This document shows, one piece after another, positions 1 to 9,877 of a stretch of DNA of 64,000 nt (position 1 is its first letter; each line of letters starts with the position of its first letter). A program made the translations under genes and the position numbers. The notes beneath the pieces were generated by a model. The model saw only the letters and a list, made by a program, of their open reading frames with translations, was not told the DNA's origin and did not search any database. This stretch comes from Phycisphaeraceae bacterium (GTDB lineage Bacteria > Planctomycetota > Phycisphaerae > Phycisphaerales > UBA1924), in assembly GCA_019636625.1 (NCBI GenBank), contig JAHBXE010000001.1:62001-126000 (forward strand), in the 5' to 3' direction.

Positions 1-1336
1 TCATCTTCGCCATCAGGGCGCGAGTGACTGGATGGTTGATCGCGGCCTTGTCGAAGTCGTGCGGCCCGAGCATGAGTTCCTTCCAGTCAAGGCGGTGGCC
101 GACCTGGGTTTCGCCGCCGGCCTTGTGGAGTTCGAGGGCCTTGCGCAGCATGGTGCACACAAGGTAAAGCATGGAATGGTCGGCAGATTGACGCGTGTGC
201 GGGTCGCGCTTATGAGGGTCGCCGATGATGCCGAAGGCGGGCTCGTAGGCGCGGACCATGATCTTGCTGATCCGGTCGCCGGGTGTGGCCCGGCTGGAGA
301 GCAGGGAAGGGTGCTTGCGGAGCAGGTCGATGAGGCCCTGCAGCGCCCCGGCGGATTGGTGTTCGTACAGGCCGAGCTTGAAGTGCATCCCCATGACGGT
401 GAAGTCCGCTCCCGCGCGGCTCAGCACCAGATCGAAGGGCGACTTCTTGCCCTTCTTCACGGCTTCATCGTTCTTGGCCTTGCCTTCGAACAGGCAGAAG
501 ATCGCCTCGGGGTTGCGGAAGATGTCCTTGGGGCCGATGAAACCCGCCATGCTTCGCTTCATCGCGAGGATGGCGAACTCCGTCGAGATCGCGGCGGATG
601 CGCCCTTGGAATCGCTGAGTTGGTGGCCGTGGCGGATGGCGCGGAAGGGGATCGCGTGGGCGACGACCATGCCGATGGCCGACTCGATCTGCTCCGGCGT
701 GGCGCCCATCATGGCGCCGAACGTGGCGGCGGACGCGATGGCGCCGTGGACCACGTGGTCGATCTTGTACGTTTTGAGAGAGAACACCTCGGCGAGTCGG
801 CCGCGGATCTCGTCGGTGAGGACCATTCCGCGAAGGGCGTACGCGCCGTCCTTGCCCATGAGCTGGGCCGCGGCAAGAGGAACGGAGTAGAAGTCATTGT
901 GGCCGAACTCGCCGGCGCGGTGGTGTGTGCGCTCGGCGGAGTAACCGAAGTTGGTGCCATTGCTGTCCCATTCGCGGACGGCGCAACAGTTGGCGACGAT
1001 GGCCTTCTCGACTATGACATCGGTGGCGGAGCCGAAGACGGGGACGCCGGGGCGTGTGGCCGGGTACTTGCCGGAACCAAGCACACCGTCGCGGCCGTTG
1101 CCTGACACCTGATACTGGGCGGCCTCGCGTCGGAGCACAGTGGGGGCGTTGGTGCCCAGCGAGATGGCCGAAACACCGCAGAGCACAGCGTCGATGTGGA
1201 ACATGTTGGTGCGTTCAAGGACGCGAGGATCGGGGTTGCCGGCCTTGTCCGGGCCACCGTTCATGAAGTCGACGGCGAACTGGCCGAGGCCGAGGGCCTG
1301 GTTGGAGTCAGCGGGAAGGGTGATGCGGTCGGGCAT
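1..1336 (-). CDS. MmgE/PrpD family dehydratase (2-methylcitrate dehydratase-like), 3' end outside window
   Basis: The minus strand reads open from an ATG at 1336 to the window edge, giving 445 residues without a stop. The protein begins MPDRITLPADSNQ and contains the family-typical central run around HVVHGAIASAATFGAMMG followed by a HAIPFRAIRHGHQLSDSKG segment. MmgE/PrpD proteins dehydrate 2-methylcitrate or related tricarboxylates in propionate use, and are cytoplasmic. Family members are about 450-500 residues, so only a short C-terminal piece is missing. It lies downstream of the ABC pair on the same strand across about 100 bp, so cotranscription is possible but unproven. The substrate cannot be read from sequence. 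Confidence 0.85.
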   Translation of the reverse strand, partial: MPDRITLPADSNQALGLGQFAVDFMNGGPDKAGNPDPRVLERTNMFHIDAVLCGVSAISLGTNAPTVLRREAAQYQVSGNGRDGVLGSGKYPATRPGVPVFGSATDVIVEKAIVANCCAVREWDSNGTNFGYSAERTHHRAGEFGHNDFYSVPLAAAQLMGKDGAYALRGMVLTDEIRGRLAEVFSLKTYKIDHVVHGAIASAATFGAMMGATPEQIESAIGMVVAHAIPFRAIRHGHQLSDSKGASAAISTEFAILAMKRSMAGFIGPKDIFRNPEAIFCLFEGKAKNDEAVKKGKKSPFDLVLSRAGADFTVMGMHFKLGLYEHQSAGALQGLIDLLRKHPSLLSSRATPGDRISKIMVRAYEPAFGIIGDPHKRDPHTRQSADHSMLYLVCTMLRKALELHKAGGETQVGHRLDWKELMLGPHDFDKAAINHPVTRALMAKM

Positions 1337-1440
1337 GGCGAGGTTCCTTGAGGGGCGGAAGGGTAGGACAAACAGCCGCCCGTGAGGATGGGCGGATCGC
1401 GCGGGTGTCCGCGGAGCCGGCTCCCCCTGACCGGTAAGTC

Positions 1441-2415
1441 CTATTGCACCATGCCCTTGGTCAGACGCATGAAGGCCGTTTCCAGGTTGACTGCCTCTTC
1501 GCCGAATCGGGTGATGCGGAAACCGCCGTTGATCAGGATGTTGGGGATGTCGGTGTAGCTGCGTCCACCCGCCGCGGCGTCTTCGAAGGTGATGTGGATG
1601 AGCTGGGAACGGGTCTGACCGTTGGGGGTACCGGTGGTGTCGGCATCGACGAGGGCGACCTTCTTCACGCCGGGCACTTTGGCGAGCAGTTCGGCCGCCG
1701 CGGCGGCGCGGTCGGTGACGCCGACGTGGATGATGTGGCCGAGCTTGGCGCGGGCGAGGGCTTCCTTGACCGTACCGGAGAAAAGGAGCTTCCCGCGTTC
1801 GATGATACCGACGACGTTGCAGAGTTCGGCGAGCTCGTGGAGTATGTGGCTGGAGATGAGGATGGTCTTGCCCATCCGCTTGAGTTCCTTGAGGAGTTCG
1901 CGGATTTCAATGCGGGCCCGGGGGTCGAGGCCGGAGGCCGGTTCGTCCATCAGCAGGACCTTGGGATCATGCAGGAGAACGCGGGCGATGGAGAGCCGCT
2001 GCTGCATGCCGCGCGAAAGGCTGTTGACCTCGGCGGTGGCCTTGTAGGTGAGGTCGGTGAGTTCGAGAACGTCGGCGACGACCTTCTTTCGCTGTTGCCC
2101 GTGGATGTTGTACGCGCTCGCGAAGAACTCGAGGTACTCGGTGACGACCATGTCCTCGTACGCGCCCATGAAATCGGGGACATAGCCGATCAGGGGTCGG
2201 ATCTGCCGGTTCTGGTAGCCTATGGTGAGGCCGTTGATCTGGGCCTGGCCGCTGGAGGGCTTGAGCAGCGTGGCAAGGATCTTGATTGTCGTGGTCTTGC
2301 CGGCGCCGTTGGGTCCGATGAAGCCGTAGCAAGAGCCTTCCTCGATGGACAAGTTGAGATTGTCGAGCGCGACGAGTTCGCCGTAGCGCTTCGTGAGGTT
2401 GATCGTTTCGACCAT
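1441..2415 (-). CDS. ABC transporter ATP-binding protein
   Basis: A 324-residue nucleotide-binding subunit. It has Walker A GPNGAGKTT at about residues 34-42, the ABC signature LSRGMQQ at about 133-139 and Walker B VLLMDEP at about 153-159 followed by SGLDP. I chose the ATG at 2415 (MVETINLTKRYGE) because a normal ABC domain begins there. The frame stays open upstream, but that part is proline-rich and overlaps the end of the preceding gene. A C-terminal region of about 100 residues follows the ATPase core, as in export-type (CcmA/GldA-like) ATPases. It follows the large membrane protein on the same strand with a gap of 23 bp, so the two probably work together. Substrate unknown. Confidence 0.92.
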   Translation of the reverse strand: MVETINLTKRYGELVALDNLNLSIEEGSCYGFIGPNGAGKTTTIKILATLLKPSSGQAQINGLTIGYQNRQIRPLIGYVPDFMGAYEDMVVTEYLEFFASAYNIHGQQRKKVVADVLELTDLTYKATAEVNSLSRGMQQRLSIARVLLHDPKVLLMDEPASGLDPRARIEIRELLKELKRMGKTILISSHILHELAELCNVVGIIERGKLLFSGTVKEALARAKLGHIIHVGVTDRAAAAAELLAKVPGVKKVALVDADTTGTPNGQTRSQLIHITFEDAAAGGRSYTDIPNILINGGFRITRFGEEAVNLETAFMRLTKGMVQ

Positions 2416-2438
2416 CGGCACGGGTGGAGGCTCCGGGG

Positions 2439-4994
2439 CTATTCGGGGTCGAGGGCCGGCGATGGGGACGGCTCGGGGAGGGGGTCCGAGGCCGAGCCCC
2501 ACGCGGGGGGTCGGGGAGGGAGAGGGTACACCCATCGCACGAACGTCAGCCCCTCGGTGGGGACGTCGCGGTAGGTGCCGCCGACACTGATCTTGAGGGG
2601 GACGGGGCTGGGCGTTTTATCCGGGCCGAGAACGCCGACGATGATGATGCAGGGCTGCGTAAGCCAGTGCGACAGGTCCCAGCCGTGCGTGGCGCTTCGT
2701 CGCACGAGCGGGCGAGGCTGATACGTTGAGCTGCGGTCCTCTGGAGCGGGAGGTTCAAGCTGGCCCATGAAGCTCATGGCGTACATTTTGCGGATCATCG
2801 CCGTCAGGCCGGTCGCGCCGGCAGAGCCCTCGATCCCATCCGCGAGCGGGTCCAAGTCGCGCACCAGTGTGCCGAAGTACCCCGGATTGGCCCCCTGAAC
2901 GGTCCCATCGGCCCGGCTGAACCGGTTGGCCGGGATGGCGGACAGATCGAGCGGCACGCCGGGCTTCCAGCCCGTCAAGTTCGCCGCGAAGACCTCGGAC
3001 GACATCCGCCATGCGGCGCGCCCACTCAAAGATCGACTGATTGGTCGCTGTCCGAGGCTGACGATGAGTTGGAACTCCGCGATGTCCGCGGGGAGCTCGT
3101 GGGTCAGCGATCCGGAAAGTGAGACGCCCGCCTGGCCACCCGGGAGGTCCACCCGCTGCGCAGTGAGCGGAACTGTGTTTCCGGCGGCGTCGGCGCGAGG
3201 GCTCGGCATTTTCCACGTCGGCCCGCCGGCCCAGTCCGCCTGGAACTGTTTGACGGTGGAGCGCGTGGGAATGGTGTAACTGTCGGGCGTGCGGCTGGGG
3301 ATGCGGTAGGACCTTGCATCCGGGAAGCCGGCGCTGGACTGTCGATCCTGTTCCCATGGTGCCAGCAGATTGGTGAAGCGGCGCGTGCCGGCTCGGCCCG
3401 GTTCGCCGATCGAGAGTGAAGCATCACCGTACTGTGGGATCAGAACGCTCAGCCAGGCGCGGGTGCGTTGGACGCTCTGGCCCTCGGGCGAGTACACATG
3501 GTCGAGGATGGAGAAGTGCTCCGCGCTGGTGCGTGCCGGCCGCAGGAATGAGGCGCCACCCCACGCGACGGCGGTGAAAAGTCCGGAAGCCAGCACGAAC
3601 GCCACCCAGGCATGGCGCTGCCGGCCCGTCTTCTTCAGGGCGGCATACCCCAGCGGGCCCGCGGCGAGCCAGTACACCACAAACACGACCAGCCCGAGGA
3701 GCACGCCTGCCCCGGCCAATGTTGTCTTCGCGATCTGGTCGGCGATGCCGTTGTCGACGGTGATGGGCTTGCGCGGGAGCGAAACGTTGCCCGCGGGATC
3801 GCCGGACTCGCGCGAGACCATCTGGCCGCGGCGGCCGAGGATGCGGTGCCAGAAGAGCTCCGGGTCGGGCAGGGCGCGCTGCTCCATCCAGCGGCTGGCG
3901 GCATCAAGCCCAATCATCGTGACCATACCCTGTCCCACCAAGCGGCGAACGACAAGCCACTCCGTCTGGCCGTCCGCATCCGGACTTGGCATGGCGATGA
4001 CGCCAAAGGCTTCAGAAGGCAAGGCGCCCTGAAGCGGGCGGAACGTCTGGATGACTTCGTTGGAGGGAAGCTCAAGGCGGTTCCGTGCGTCTCCTGCTTC
4101 CTTGGGCAGATGGGTAATGAGCGGTCGCAGAGGTTCCAGGTCGAAACTCTCCCGACGCCGTACAGACACGCGTGGGACGATGTCATGAAGCGGATTGCTG
4201 GCCTCATCGGTCCACGTCTGCGCGAGTCGAGGGAGAACCACGATGAGGTGCCCGCCTCGCGTGACCCATTCACGGATCGCCTGACTCTTGTCCGTGCCCA
4301 AAGCGCTCGGAGGCGGCTCGTTCCAGATCAGCGCGGCGAACGGCATGAGACCCATCCAACGATCGGGCAACGTGTCCGGGTCAAGACGGTCCGTGAACTC
4401 CCAACGTTCGTGGCCAAGGGGGAGCGATGTCAGATTTGGTTCGCCGCCGTACCGTCGAAGTCCCATGTTTCGGTTGCCGACGATTCCGATCATTCCCTCG
4501 CTTGGCGATAAGAGCCTTTGTGATTGAAAGACCGTGGAGCCAAGCTGCCGACCGGCCGTCGGGGCGGGGGGCAGGCCCGTTGCGATTGGAGGGCCCTCAA
4601 CCGCGGCATAGACGAATGCGCGGAGGGGATCGCTGGCCCGAAACGTGGCGGGCAGGCGGAGATAAGTCCAGACAGGTTGGTTGACTCCGGGGTTCGTGGT
4701 GAGGGTGGTTTCCCACAGTGGCTTGTCGCCATCGGGATCCTGCGTGGCGATTCGGATGAGAACCTCCCGCGGGCGGTCGTTGCTGTCGTTGACGCGAAGC
4801 TGGATGCCGGTCCACTCTCCGATTCGGGCCTTGTTGCCAACGCCGAACCACTCGCAACGAATCGCGACCTCGCCTTGGCTGCCCTCTTGAAGTGCAGGGG
4901 ACTGACCGCTCGCCGCGAAGGGAAGGCCGCCGATGATCGCCACAAGGACGGTCAGGAGCCAGCGGTGAAGAGTCGGTGGATCGGGGGCTTCCAA
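2439..4994 (-). CDS. large exported membrane protein linked to an ABC ATPase
   Basis: An 851-residue protein of unknown function. It starts with a signal-like segment (WLLTVLVAIIGGLPFAASG). A region around residues 240-400 resembles the glutamine-amidotransferase-like fold seen in GldG/DUF4350-type proteins (REWVTRGGHLIVVLPRL). Two strong membrane segments follow near residues 430-490 (AGVLLGLVVFVVYWLAAGPLGY and WVAFVLASGLFTAVAWGG), then a long C-terminal soluble part. The ABC ATPase begins 23 bp downstream, which suggests a two-gene transport or envelope unit. The fold comparison is inference from pattern; the membrane segments and operon spacing are seen directly. Confidence 0.75.
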   Translation of the reverse strand: MEAPDPPTLHRWLLTVLVAIIGGLPFAASGQSPALQEGSQGEVAIRCEWFGVGNKARIGEWTGIQLRVNDSNDRPREVLIRIATQDPDGDKPLWETTLTTNPGVNQPVWTYLRLPATFRASDPLRAFVYAAVEGPPIATGLPPAPTAGRQLGSTVFQSQRLLSPSEGMIGIVGNRNMGLRRYGGEPNLTSLPLGHERWEFTDRLDPDTLPDRWMGLMPFAALIWNEPPPSALGTDKSQAIREWVTRGGHLIVVLPRLAQTWTDEASNPLHDIVPRVSVRRRESFDLEPLRPLITHLPKEAGDARNRLELPSNEVIQTFRPLQGALPSEAFGVIAMPSPDADGQTEWLVVRRLVGQGMVTMIGLDAASRWMEQRALPDPELFWHRILGRRGQMVSRESGDPAGNVSLPRKPITVDNGIADQIAKTTLAGAGVLLGLVVFVVYWLAAGPLGYAALKKTGRQRHAWVAFVLASGLFTAVAWGGASFLRPARTSAEHFSILDHVYSPEGQSVQRTRAWLSVLIPQYGDASLSIGEPGRAGTRRFTNLLAPWEQDRQSSAGFPDARSYRIPSRTPDSYTIPTRSTVKQFQADWAGGPTWKMPSPRADAAGNTVPLTAQRVDLPGGQAGVSLSGSLTHELPADIAEFQLIVSLGQRPISRSLSGRAAWRMSSEVFAANLTGWKPGVPLDLSAIPANRFSRADGTVQGANPGYFGTLVRDLDPLADGIEGSAGATGLTAMIRKMYAMSFMGQLEPPAPEDRSSTYQPRPLVRRSATHGWDLSHWLTQPCIIIVGVLGPDKTPSPVPLKISVGGTYRDVPTEGLTFVRWVYPLPPRPPAWGSASDPLPEPSPSPALDPE

Positions 4995-5094
4995 TCAGGG
5001 TCCTTTGGGGCTCGGCGTGGAGTTTACCACGGCCGGGCGTGCGACAATTCTACAGGACCTGAAGGGGCAAAGTTCTTCCGCCGATGACAGGGCA

Positions 5095-5343
5095 ATGGGT
5101 TCGATGCCGATCGAAGCGTGGGTGGCGGTGGGGGTGATTGCTGCCGGAGCGGTTCTCGCGATGCTCCACGCCCTGGCTTCAGCGGTCCGGCTGGAGACTC
5201 ACATTCACGATACCAAGGTCCAGGCGGCGAAGCTCAAGCGCGTGTACGCGGAGCAGGTCGCTGCCATCGAGGCGGCCCGAGAGCTCAACAACGGTGTTGA
5301 GATCGTGGGTCAGGGAAGCGCTTCGCGATCCCAGGCGGCCTGA
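5095..5343 (+). CDS. small membrane protein with coiled-coil tail
   Basis: About 82 residues beginning MGSMPIEAWVAVGVIAAG, with a possible second start at 5104. One hydrophobic segment (AWVAVGVIAAGAVLAMLHAL) is followed by a charged, probably coiled-coil helix (TKVQAAKLKRVYAEQVAAIEAAREL). The frame is open 90 bases further upstream, but that part does not look coded. It lies between the divergent ABC pair and the convergent peptidase gene, ending 7 bases before the peptidase stop. No function can be assigned. Confidence 0.55.
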   Translation: MGSMPIEAWVAVGVIAAGAVLAMLHALASAVRLETHIHDTKVQAAKLKRVYAEQVAAIEAARELNNGVEIVGQGSASRSQAA

Positions 5344-5349
5344 ACGCCG

Positions 5350-6780
5350 CTACTTGAGCAACTCCGCGATCAGAAGGGCGTGCGATCGGGCGCCGAGACG
5401 GTAGCAGTCCAGCTCGAACTTCTCGTTCGGCGAGTGGACTCGGTCATCATCGAGGCCGAATCCCATGAAGATCGTTTCCAGCCCGAGCTTGGCCTTCAGA
5501 AGACCCGCGACAGGAATCGAACCGCCGGACTTGATCAAGGCGGGCTTGATGCCACCGGCCTTCTTGACAGCGTTGGAGGCCGCGGCGAGGTAGGGGGACT
5601 TGATGTCAACGGTCACACCATGGCCGCCGTGATGGTCCGTGAGCTCCCACCGGCAACCGGGAGGGGTGTGCTTCTTGAGCCACGCGAAGAAGAGCTTGGT
5701 GATCTTGGCGGGGTCCTGGTCCGCGACGAGACGGAAAGAGACTTTGGCGCTGGCCTTGGCGGGGATGACAGTCTTGGCGCCGGGACCGGTGTAGCCACCC
5801 CAGATGCCGTTGACCTCCGCCGTGGGGCGGCCCCATTCACGTTCGAGCGAGGTGTAGCCCTCCTCGCCAACATCCGCGGCCTTGCCAAGGCCAATCTTCT
5901 TGAGTGCCGCCGCGGCGTTGAACTTGAGCTTCTTCCACGCGGCCCGCTCGGCCTTGGACAGCGGGCGCACATCATCGTAGAAGCCGGGAATCGTGACGCG
6001 CCGCTTCTTGTCCCAGAGTTGTGCCAGAACCTTGGCCAGTTCGGTGTTGGGGTTCGGGCACCGCCCACCCCACAGGCCAGAGTGCAGATCCTGATCGGCG
6101 GCGTGGAGTGTGATTTCGGTGTAGGCGAGGCCGCGGACGCCGTACGTAATGGCGGGCTGCTTGCGGGAGAGCATGCCGGTGTCGGAGATCAGGCAGAAGT
6201 CGCAGGTCTTGAGGGTGTTCTTGTGTTCCTGGACGAAGTGGGGGAGGCTGGTGGAGCCGCACTCTTCTTCGCCCTCGATCATGACGGTCATCTTCACCCC
6301 GCCCGCGGCGAGCCCGGAAACTGCTTTCCAGGCGCGCATGGCTTCGAGGAACATCATCACCTGCCCCTTGTCGTCTACGGCGCCACGGGCAACGATGCGC
6401 TCACCCGGGCCGCCGGGAACGGCCGGCTTGAGCACGGGCTCAAACGGCGGGCTCTCCCACAGGTCGATGGGATCAACCGGCTGAACGTCGTAGTGGCCGT
6501 AGAACAGGACGTGCGGGCCTTTGTAGTCGGGCGCGCCGGGAGAATGGGCCAGGACCATGGGGTGGCCCTGGCGGCCCTGGCCGTCCGAGGTGGGCACCAC
6601 GTCCGCGGAGAAGCCCGAGAGCCGAAGATGATCGGCGCACCAGTCGGCGGCGCGGCGCATGTCGGCGGCGTACTTCGGGTCGGTGGAGATGCTCGGGATG
6701 CGGAGCCAATCCATCCAGCGATGGATGGCGGCACTTTCGTTCTGTTCGAGAGCGGCAAGGACGGCGGCAGTGTCGGGCAT
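5350..6780 (-). CDS. M20 family dipeptidase/carboxypeptidase
   Basis: A 476-residue zinc-dependent peptidase of the M20 family, which removes residues from short peptides in the cytoplasm. Visible metal-site motifs are GHYDVQPVD, then DDKGQ, then EGEEECGS with the catalytic Glu. A dimerisation domain and a return to the catalytic domain with HSPNEKFELD near the C-terminus match the family. I chose the ATG at 6780 because AAGGAG lies a few bases upstream and the protein then begins MPDTAAVLAALE; upstream in-frame sequence is low-complexity. Convergent with the small membrane protein gene. Confidence 0.93.
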   Translation of the reverse strand: MPDTAAVLAALEQNESAAIHRWMDWLRIPSISTDPKYAADMRRAADWCADHLRLSGFSADVVPTSDGQGRQGHPMVLAHSPGAPDYKGPHVLFYGHYDVQPVDPIDLWESPPFEPVLKPAVPGGPGERIVARGAVDDKGQVMMFLEAMRAWKAVSGLAAGGVKMTVMIEGEEECGSTSLPHFVQEHKNTLKTCDFCLISDTGMLSRKQPAITYGVRGLAYTEITLHAADQDLHSGLWGGRCPNPNTELAKVLAQLWDKKRRVTIPGFYDDVRPLSKAERAAWKKLKFNAAAALKKIGLGKAADVGEEGYTSLEREWGRPTAEVNGIWGGYTGPGAKTVIPAKASAKVSFRLVADQDPAKITKLFFAWLKKHTPPGCRWELTDHHGGHGVTVDIKSPYLAAASNAVKKAGGIKPALIKSGGSIPVAGLLKAKLGLETIFMGFGLDDDRVHSPNEKFELDCYRLGARSHALLIAELLK

Positions 6781-6900
6781 GGGTAGCTCCTTGGAAAGCG
6801 AGGGTAGCGTACGGAGACCGGCGGGAGACGGAGAGTGAAAGGAAAGACGCCCGTGCAGGGGCACGGGCGTCCGGGTGGACTGCAATGGGATTGAGACAGC

Positions 6901-7974
6901 TTAGCGGCGGCGGCGAAGGGCGATGACGCCCCCGAGGCCGAGCAGAGCGGCGGAAGAGGGGGTGGGTACGGGAATGAACCGCACGCCCCGGAGGTTGGTG
7001 TTGGTGGTGGATTGGTAGAGCGTGGTGAACGAAGAACCCGCACCGGTATCGACAACGGAGACGAGCTTGGTCGCCGTGTCAGAACTGATGGCGAAGAACG
7101 TGCCGGTGGCGGGGTCGATGGTGAGGCTGCGGAGGCCAGCAGTGAGTCCGGTGTTGAGGGTGTAGGCGAGAGACCAAGCGGAGCCATCGAACGTCCACTT
7201 CTGGAGGCCGCCGCCATTGGCGAGCGTCCTGTCATCGGTGACGTAGCACGTGCTGGCATCGGTGAAGAGGAAGTCGTAGGGGCTGGGCGTGCCGGTGCCG
7301 GAGGTGCCGCCGAAGAGGTTCGTCGCGACGCCACCGGACAGAGAGTTGATTCCAACAAAGGTGCCGGATGCGGAACTGACGTAGAGGTTGCCACCGAAAC
7401 TGTTCAGCACGCGGGCGTTGGTGAGCGTGCCGGACTCGCCGTTGGTCGTTCCCGTCGCACCGAACGGACCGGAGCGGACGCCGTTGCCGGCGCCGGAGCT
7501 GTAGGCCGTGCCGCCGTCGATATAGGCCGAGCGGATGTTGTTGGCCGAGTGCGCATCGGTAAAGGCCGTGGTGGAGTCCACATTCATCGACAGGTCAATC
7601 CGGGCGACCACGCGGTTGACCGCGGCCGATGTCGTTCCGGCGATACTCGCCGTGCCGGGCGCGGCGTCGTAGCCCTGAAAGACCAGGGCGTTGGCCGAGG
7701 GGGAGAAGTTCAACTGCGCTTCCGAGGTGGCCGTGCCGGAAACAGTCAGACGTCGGTGAAGCCCGACCAGAGCTGTCGGCATGGTCACGTTATCGCCAGT
7801 GAATACGCCGGCCGTGGTGATCTCGCGGAGAATCACGGTTGTGGCAGCGCTACTCAAAGCGGCGGAGCCATCGCCGACCTGCGACACCACGAGATTGCCG
7901 ACGTTGAAGATGCTGTCCTGGGCGACGGCGGGAAGGGCCAATCCAGCGGCGAGAGCGAACGCGAGTCTTCTCAT
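6901..7974 (-). CDS. PEP-CTERM sorting-domain exported protein
   Basis: A 357-residue secreted protein. It has an N-terminal signal peptide (MRRLAFALAAGLALPAVAQ) and a C-terminal PEP-CTERM-type tripartite signal: VPTPSS, a hydrophobic stretch (AALLGLGGVIAL) and a terminal RRRR. Such proteins are processed by exosortase and are often surface-bound. The middle is rich in Gly, Ser, Thr and Ala and probably beta-structured, with no recognisable enzyme motif. The ATG at 7974 is chosen because the signal peptide starts there. It lies downstream of the pseudopilin pair on the same strand but across 222 bp, so it probably has its own promoter. Confidence 0.85.
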   Translation of the reverse strand: MRRLAFALAAGLALPAVAQDSIFNVGNLVVSQVGDGSAALSSAATTVILREITTAGVFTGDNVTMPTALVGLHRRLTVSGTATSEAQLNFSPSANALVFQGYDAAPGTASIAGTTSAAVNRVVARIDLSMNVDSTTAFTDAHSANNIRSAYIDGGTAYSSGAGNGVRSGPFGATGTTNGESGTLTNARVLNSFGGNLYVSSASGTFVGINSLSGGVATNLFGGTSGTGTPSPYDFLFTDASTCYVTDDRTLANGGGLQKWTFDGSAWSLAYTLNTGLTAGLRSLTIDPATGTFFAISSDTATKLVSVVDTGAGSSFTTLYQSTTNTNLRGVRFIPVPTPSSAALLGLGGVIALRRRR

Positions 7975-8109
7975 GTCTCTGTCTCCTGTGAACGAGCACG
8001 AAAGATCCGGGCTGAGGTGTCGATGCAAAGACACAACGCCCGCACCTGCGGAAACCACCGAGTTCGGCTCAGGTTGCGGCAACACGTGCCGCGGGTCTTG
8101 TCTCTCCTT

Positions 8110-8145
8110 CGCCGACTCCTACGGGGGCAAATATAGCGGCGTCAC
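8110..8145 (-). promoter_or_regulatory. possible -10 box upstream of the PEP-CTERM gene
   Basis: On the minus strand a TATATT hexamer stands out in otherwise GC-rich sequence about 155 bases upstream of the PEP-CTERM start. No convincing -35 hexamer sits 16-18 bases before it, so this is a weak call. Confidence 0.25.
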
Positions 8146-8196
8146 GAAGGGAGTGCGTTTGGGCGAAAGGTTTCTTGCAGTGAAGAGTTGGTGAAG

Positions 8197-9243
8197 TCAG
8201 GGGATGACGGGGCTGCGGCCGGGGGTGTTGTAGTAAGCTGTGGCTTCGGGCGTGGCGACGCCGCCGGGGTTCCAGCGGCTGCCGGAGGGGTACCACGGCG
8301 TGGCGTCCGTGAAGGCGTCCTCCATCTTGATCGAGCCGCCGTGACCGTCAAAGTAGGCAACATCGATTCGCTTGCCGGGATGGCGGAACGACAGGATGTG
8401 TCGTCCGGGTGCGGCCTGACTGCTGGCCCCGCGGCCGTACGCAGCGCTGCCGTGGAAGATGGGGCCGGGATCGATAAAGGAACCGTACCACTGGGGCGTG
8501 CAGTCGATGTCAAAGTCCAGCACCGCGCCATTGCCCTGGGTCGCGAAGTACCGGGTGCCGTCGGAAACGAGGACCTTCTTGCTCAGGTCAGTCCCCACGA
8601 GGTCAAGTCTCGGCTTGTAACCGGAGCGGACGCTGACAGGTTCGTTGAAGCCGATGGTCGCCTGGTTGTTGCACAACTGGTTGAGTCGAGTGCGCTCGGC
8701 GGCAGAAAGTGTGCCCGGCCAGTAGTGGAACGCGGCGGGCGCGAGGAAACTGATCTGGCGAATTCCCTCTTGCGCGATGATGATGTCAAACTGCGATTGA
8801 TCGGGCATGCCGGGGTTGAACACGCGGGCGTTGTAGTTCCGGGCGGACGGGCAGCCGAAACGATTGAAGAGCTGTGCGGTGCGCCGGGCACGGTTCGAAG
8901 CCAGTCCCAGCGACTCACCGAGCGTGGGGCTCAACCAATCCATCGTTGAAGTCGGAGTCTCGGACGACGTGTCGTTTATGTACAACTGATTGCCGGCTTG
9001 ACCGACCTGTCCGCGGTACCCGCTGGTCGTCGGCCCTGCGATGAAGTCCTTGTTGGACGAGGCGTACACGGACTGCCCCTGGGCTGCGCTGCGCGTGGCG
9101 GACGAACACACCACCTGACGTGCAACCTCCCGGGCGCTGCCGAGCGCTGGGAGCAGCAGCGAAATCAGAATGGCGATGATCGCTATGACGACCAGCAGTT
9201 CAATCAGCGTGAAGGCCCTGTGAGCTCGGTGGTAACGCATCAT
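8197..9243 (-). CDS. type II/IV secretion pseudopilin-like protein (prepilin N-terminal methylation domain)
   Basis: A 348-residue protein. It begins [20 protein letters not shown]: a short positive leader, the prepilin peptidase site before FTLIE with Glu at +5, and a hydrophobic helix running to [10 protein letters not shown]. The C-terminal region has [14 protein letters not shown], close to the H-X9-DG motif typical of the many planctomycete proteins with this architecture. The ATG at 9243 has GGAG about 8 bases upstream. Its gene starts 11 bases after the stop of a small membrane protein gene, so the two form an operon. Whether it forms a pilus or is merely a membrane-displayed protein cannot be seen. 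Confidence 0.85.
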   Translation of the reverse strand: MMRYHRAHRAFTLIELLVVIAIIAILISLLLPALGSAREVARQVVCSSATRSAAQGQSVYASSNKDFIAGPTTSGYRGQVGQAGNQLYINDTSSETPTSTMDWLSPTLGESLGLASNRARRTAQLFNRFGCPSARNYNARVFNPGMPDQSQFDIIIAQEGIRQISFLAPAAFHYWPGTLSAAERTRLNQLCNNQATIGFNEPVSVRSGYKPRLDLVGTDLSKKVLVSDGTRYFATQGNGAVLDFDIDCTPQWYGSFIDPGPIFHGSAAYGRGASSQAAPGRHILSFRHPGKRIDVAYFDGHGGSIKMEDAFTDATPWYPSGSRWNPGGVATPEATAYYNTPGRSPVIP

Positions 9244-9254
9244 GACACTCTCCG

Positions 9255-9632
9255 TCAACGTCCCTTTTTGGCCTTCTCGCTGGTCACCCTGACTTCGCCC
9301 GACTTCCGGTCCACGATTGCGTTGTGGTCGCCGGGAATGTTGGGCAAGTGCGCGCCCAGCTCACGACCATCCACGATCCATCGCCCACGTTCATCCTTGT
9401 AGACAGACAAGAGCGTCTTGGTGCCCGTCTGGGGGTTGGTTTCCGGAGCGATCACCACCTGGCGGCGCCCCACAGGAAAGGCAAAGAGGTCCCCGGTATT
9501 GACATCCACCATCAGAATCTCGTCCGCAAACTTGACTTGATCATCCCCCGTAAACGTGAAGTACGCTGACGCCGCCACCGCAACAACGGCGAGGACCATG
9601 ACGACGATCTGCCACGGCTTGATCTGGCCCAT
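9255..9632 (-). CDS. small single-pass membrane protein paired with pseudopilin
   Basis: A 125-residue protein starting [22 protein letters not shown], with one N-terminal membrane helix and then a soluble domain of about 90 residues ([23 protein letters not shown] and so on). I recognise no enzymatic motif. The stop codon lies 11 bases before the pseudopilin start, so the two are probably cotranscribed. The frame is open for 26 codons upstream, but the membrane helix marks the natural N-terminus. Confidence 0.7.
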   Translation of the reverse strand: MGQIKPWQIVVMVLAVVAVAASAYFTFTGDDQVKFADEILMVDVNTGDLFAFPVGRRQVVIAPETNPQTGTKTLLSVYKDERGRWIVDGRELGAHLPNIPGDHNAIVDRKSGEVRVTSEKAKKGR

Positions 9633-9877
9633 GCTGGTGTCCCGGGAGCGAAGGAAGAAGGCGCGTGTGGGTTCGGCGGATTCGCCGCGGGGTGGAGTAT
9701 ACCTGAACAACCACCTTCCTCGCCACTGGACGGGACTGTTTACCAGTGCGGGACGCTGTCGGTTGAAGGTTCTCGGGCGGGGGAGGGGGTGGTGGCGAGA
9801 GTTTCGAACACTGGGCCTTGCTCGCGGGTTGCAGGAGTCTACAGGTGGGGTAGCAGCACAGGCTGAGCAAGCGGGAA

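Noticed and set aside
32-1105. Long plus-strand open frame of 357 codons
   Set aside because: It is antisense to the MmgE/PrpD gene, whose minus-strand protein has clear family motifs. Long antisense frames are common at this GC content.
1376-1395. Terminator between the ABC gene and the MmgE/PrpD gene
   Set aside because: Only a 6-base CCGCCC/GGGCGG stem with no T-tract on either strand; too weak to call.
1444-2574. 376-codon plus-strand frame opposite the ABC ATPase
   Set aside because: The minus strand carries Walker A, signature and Walker B motifs; the plus-strand translation has none.
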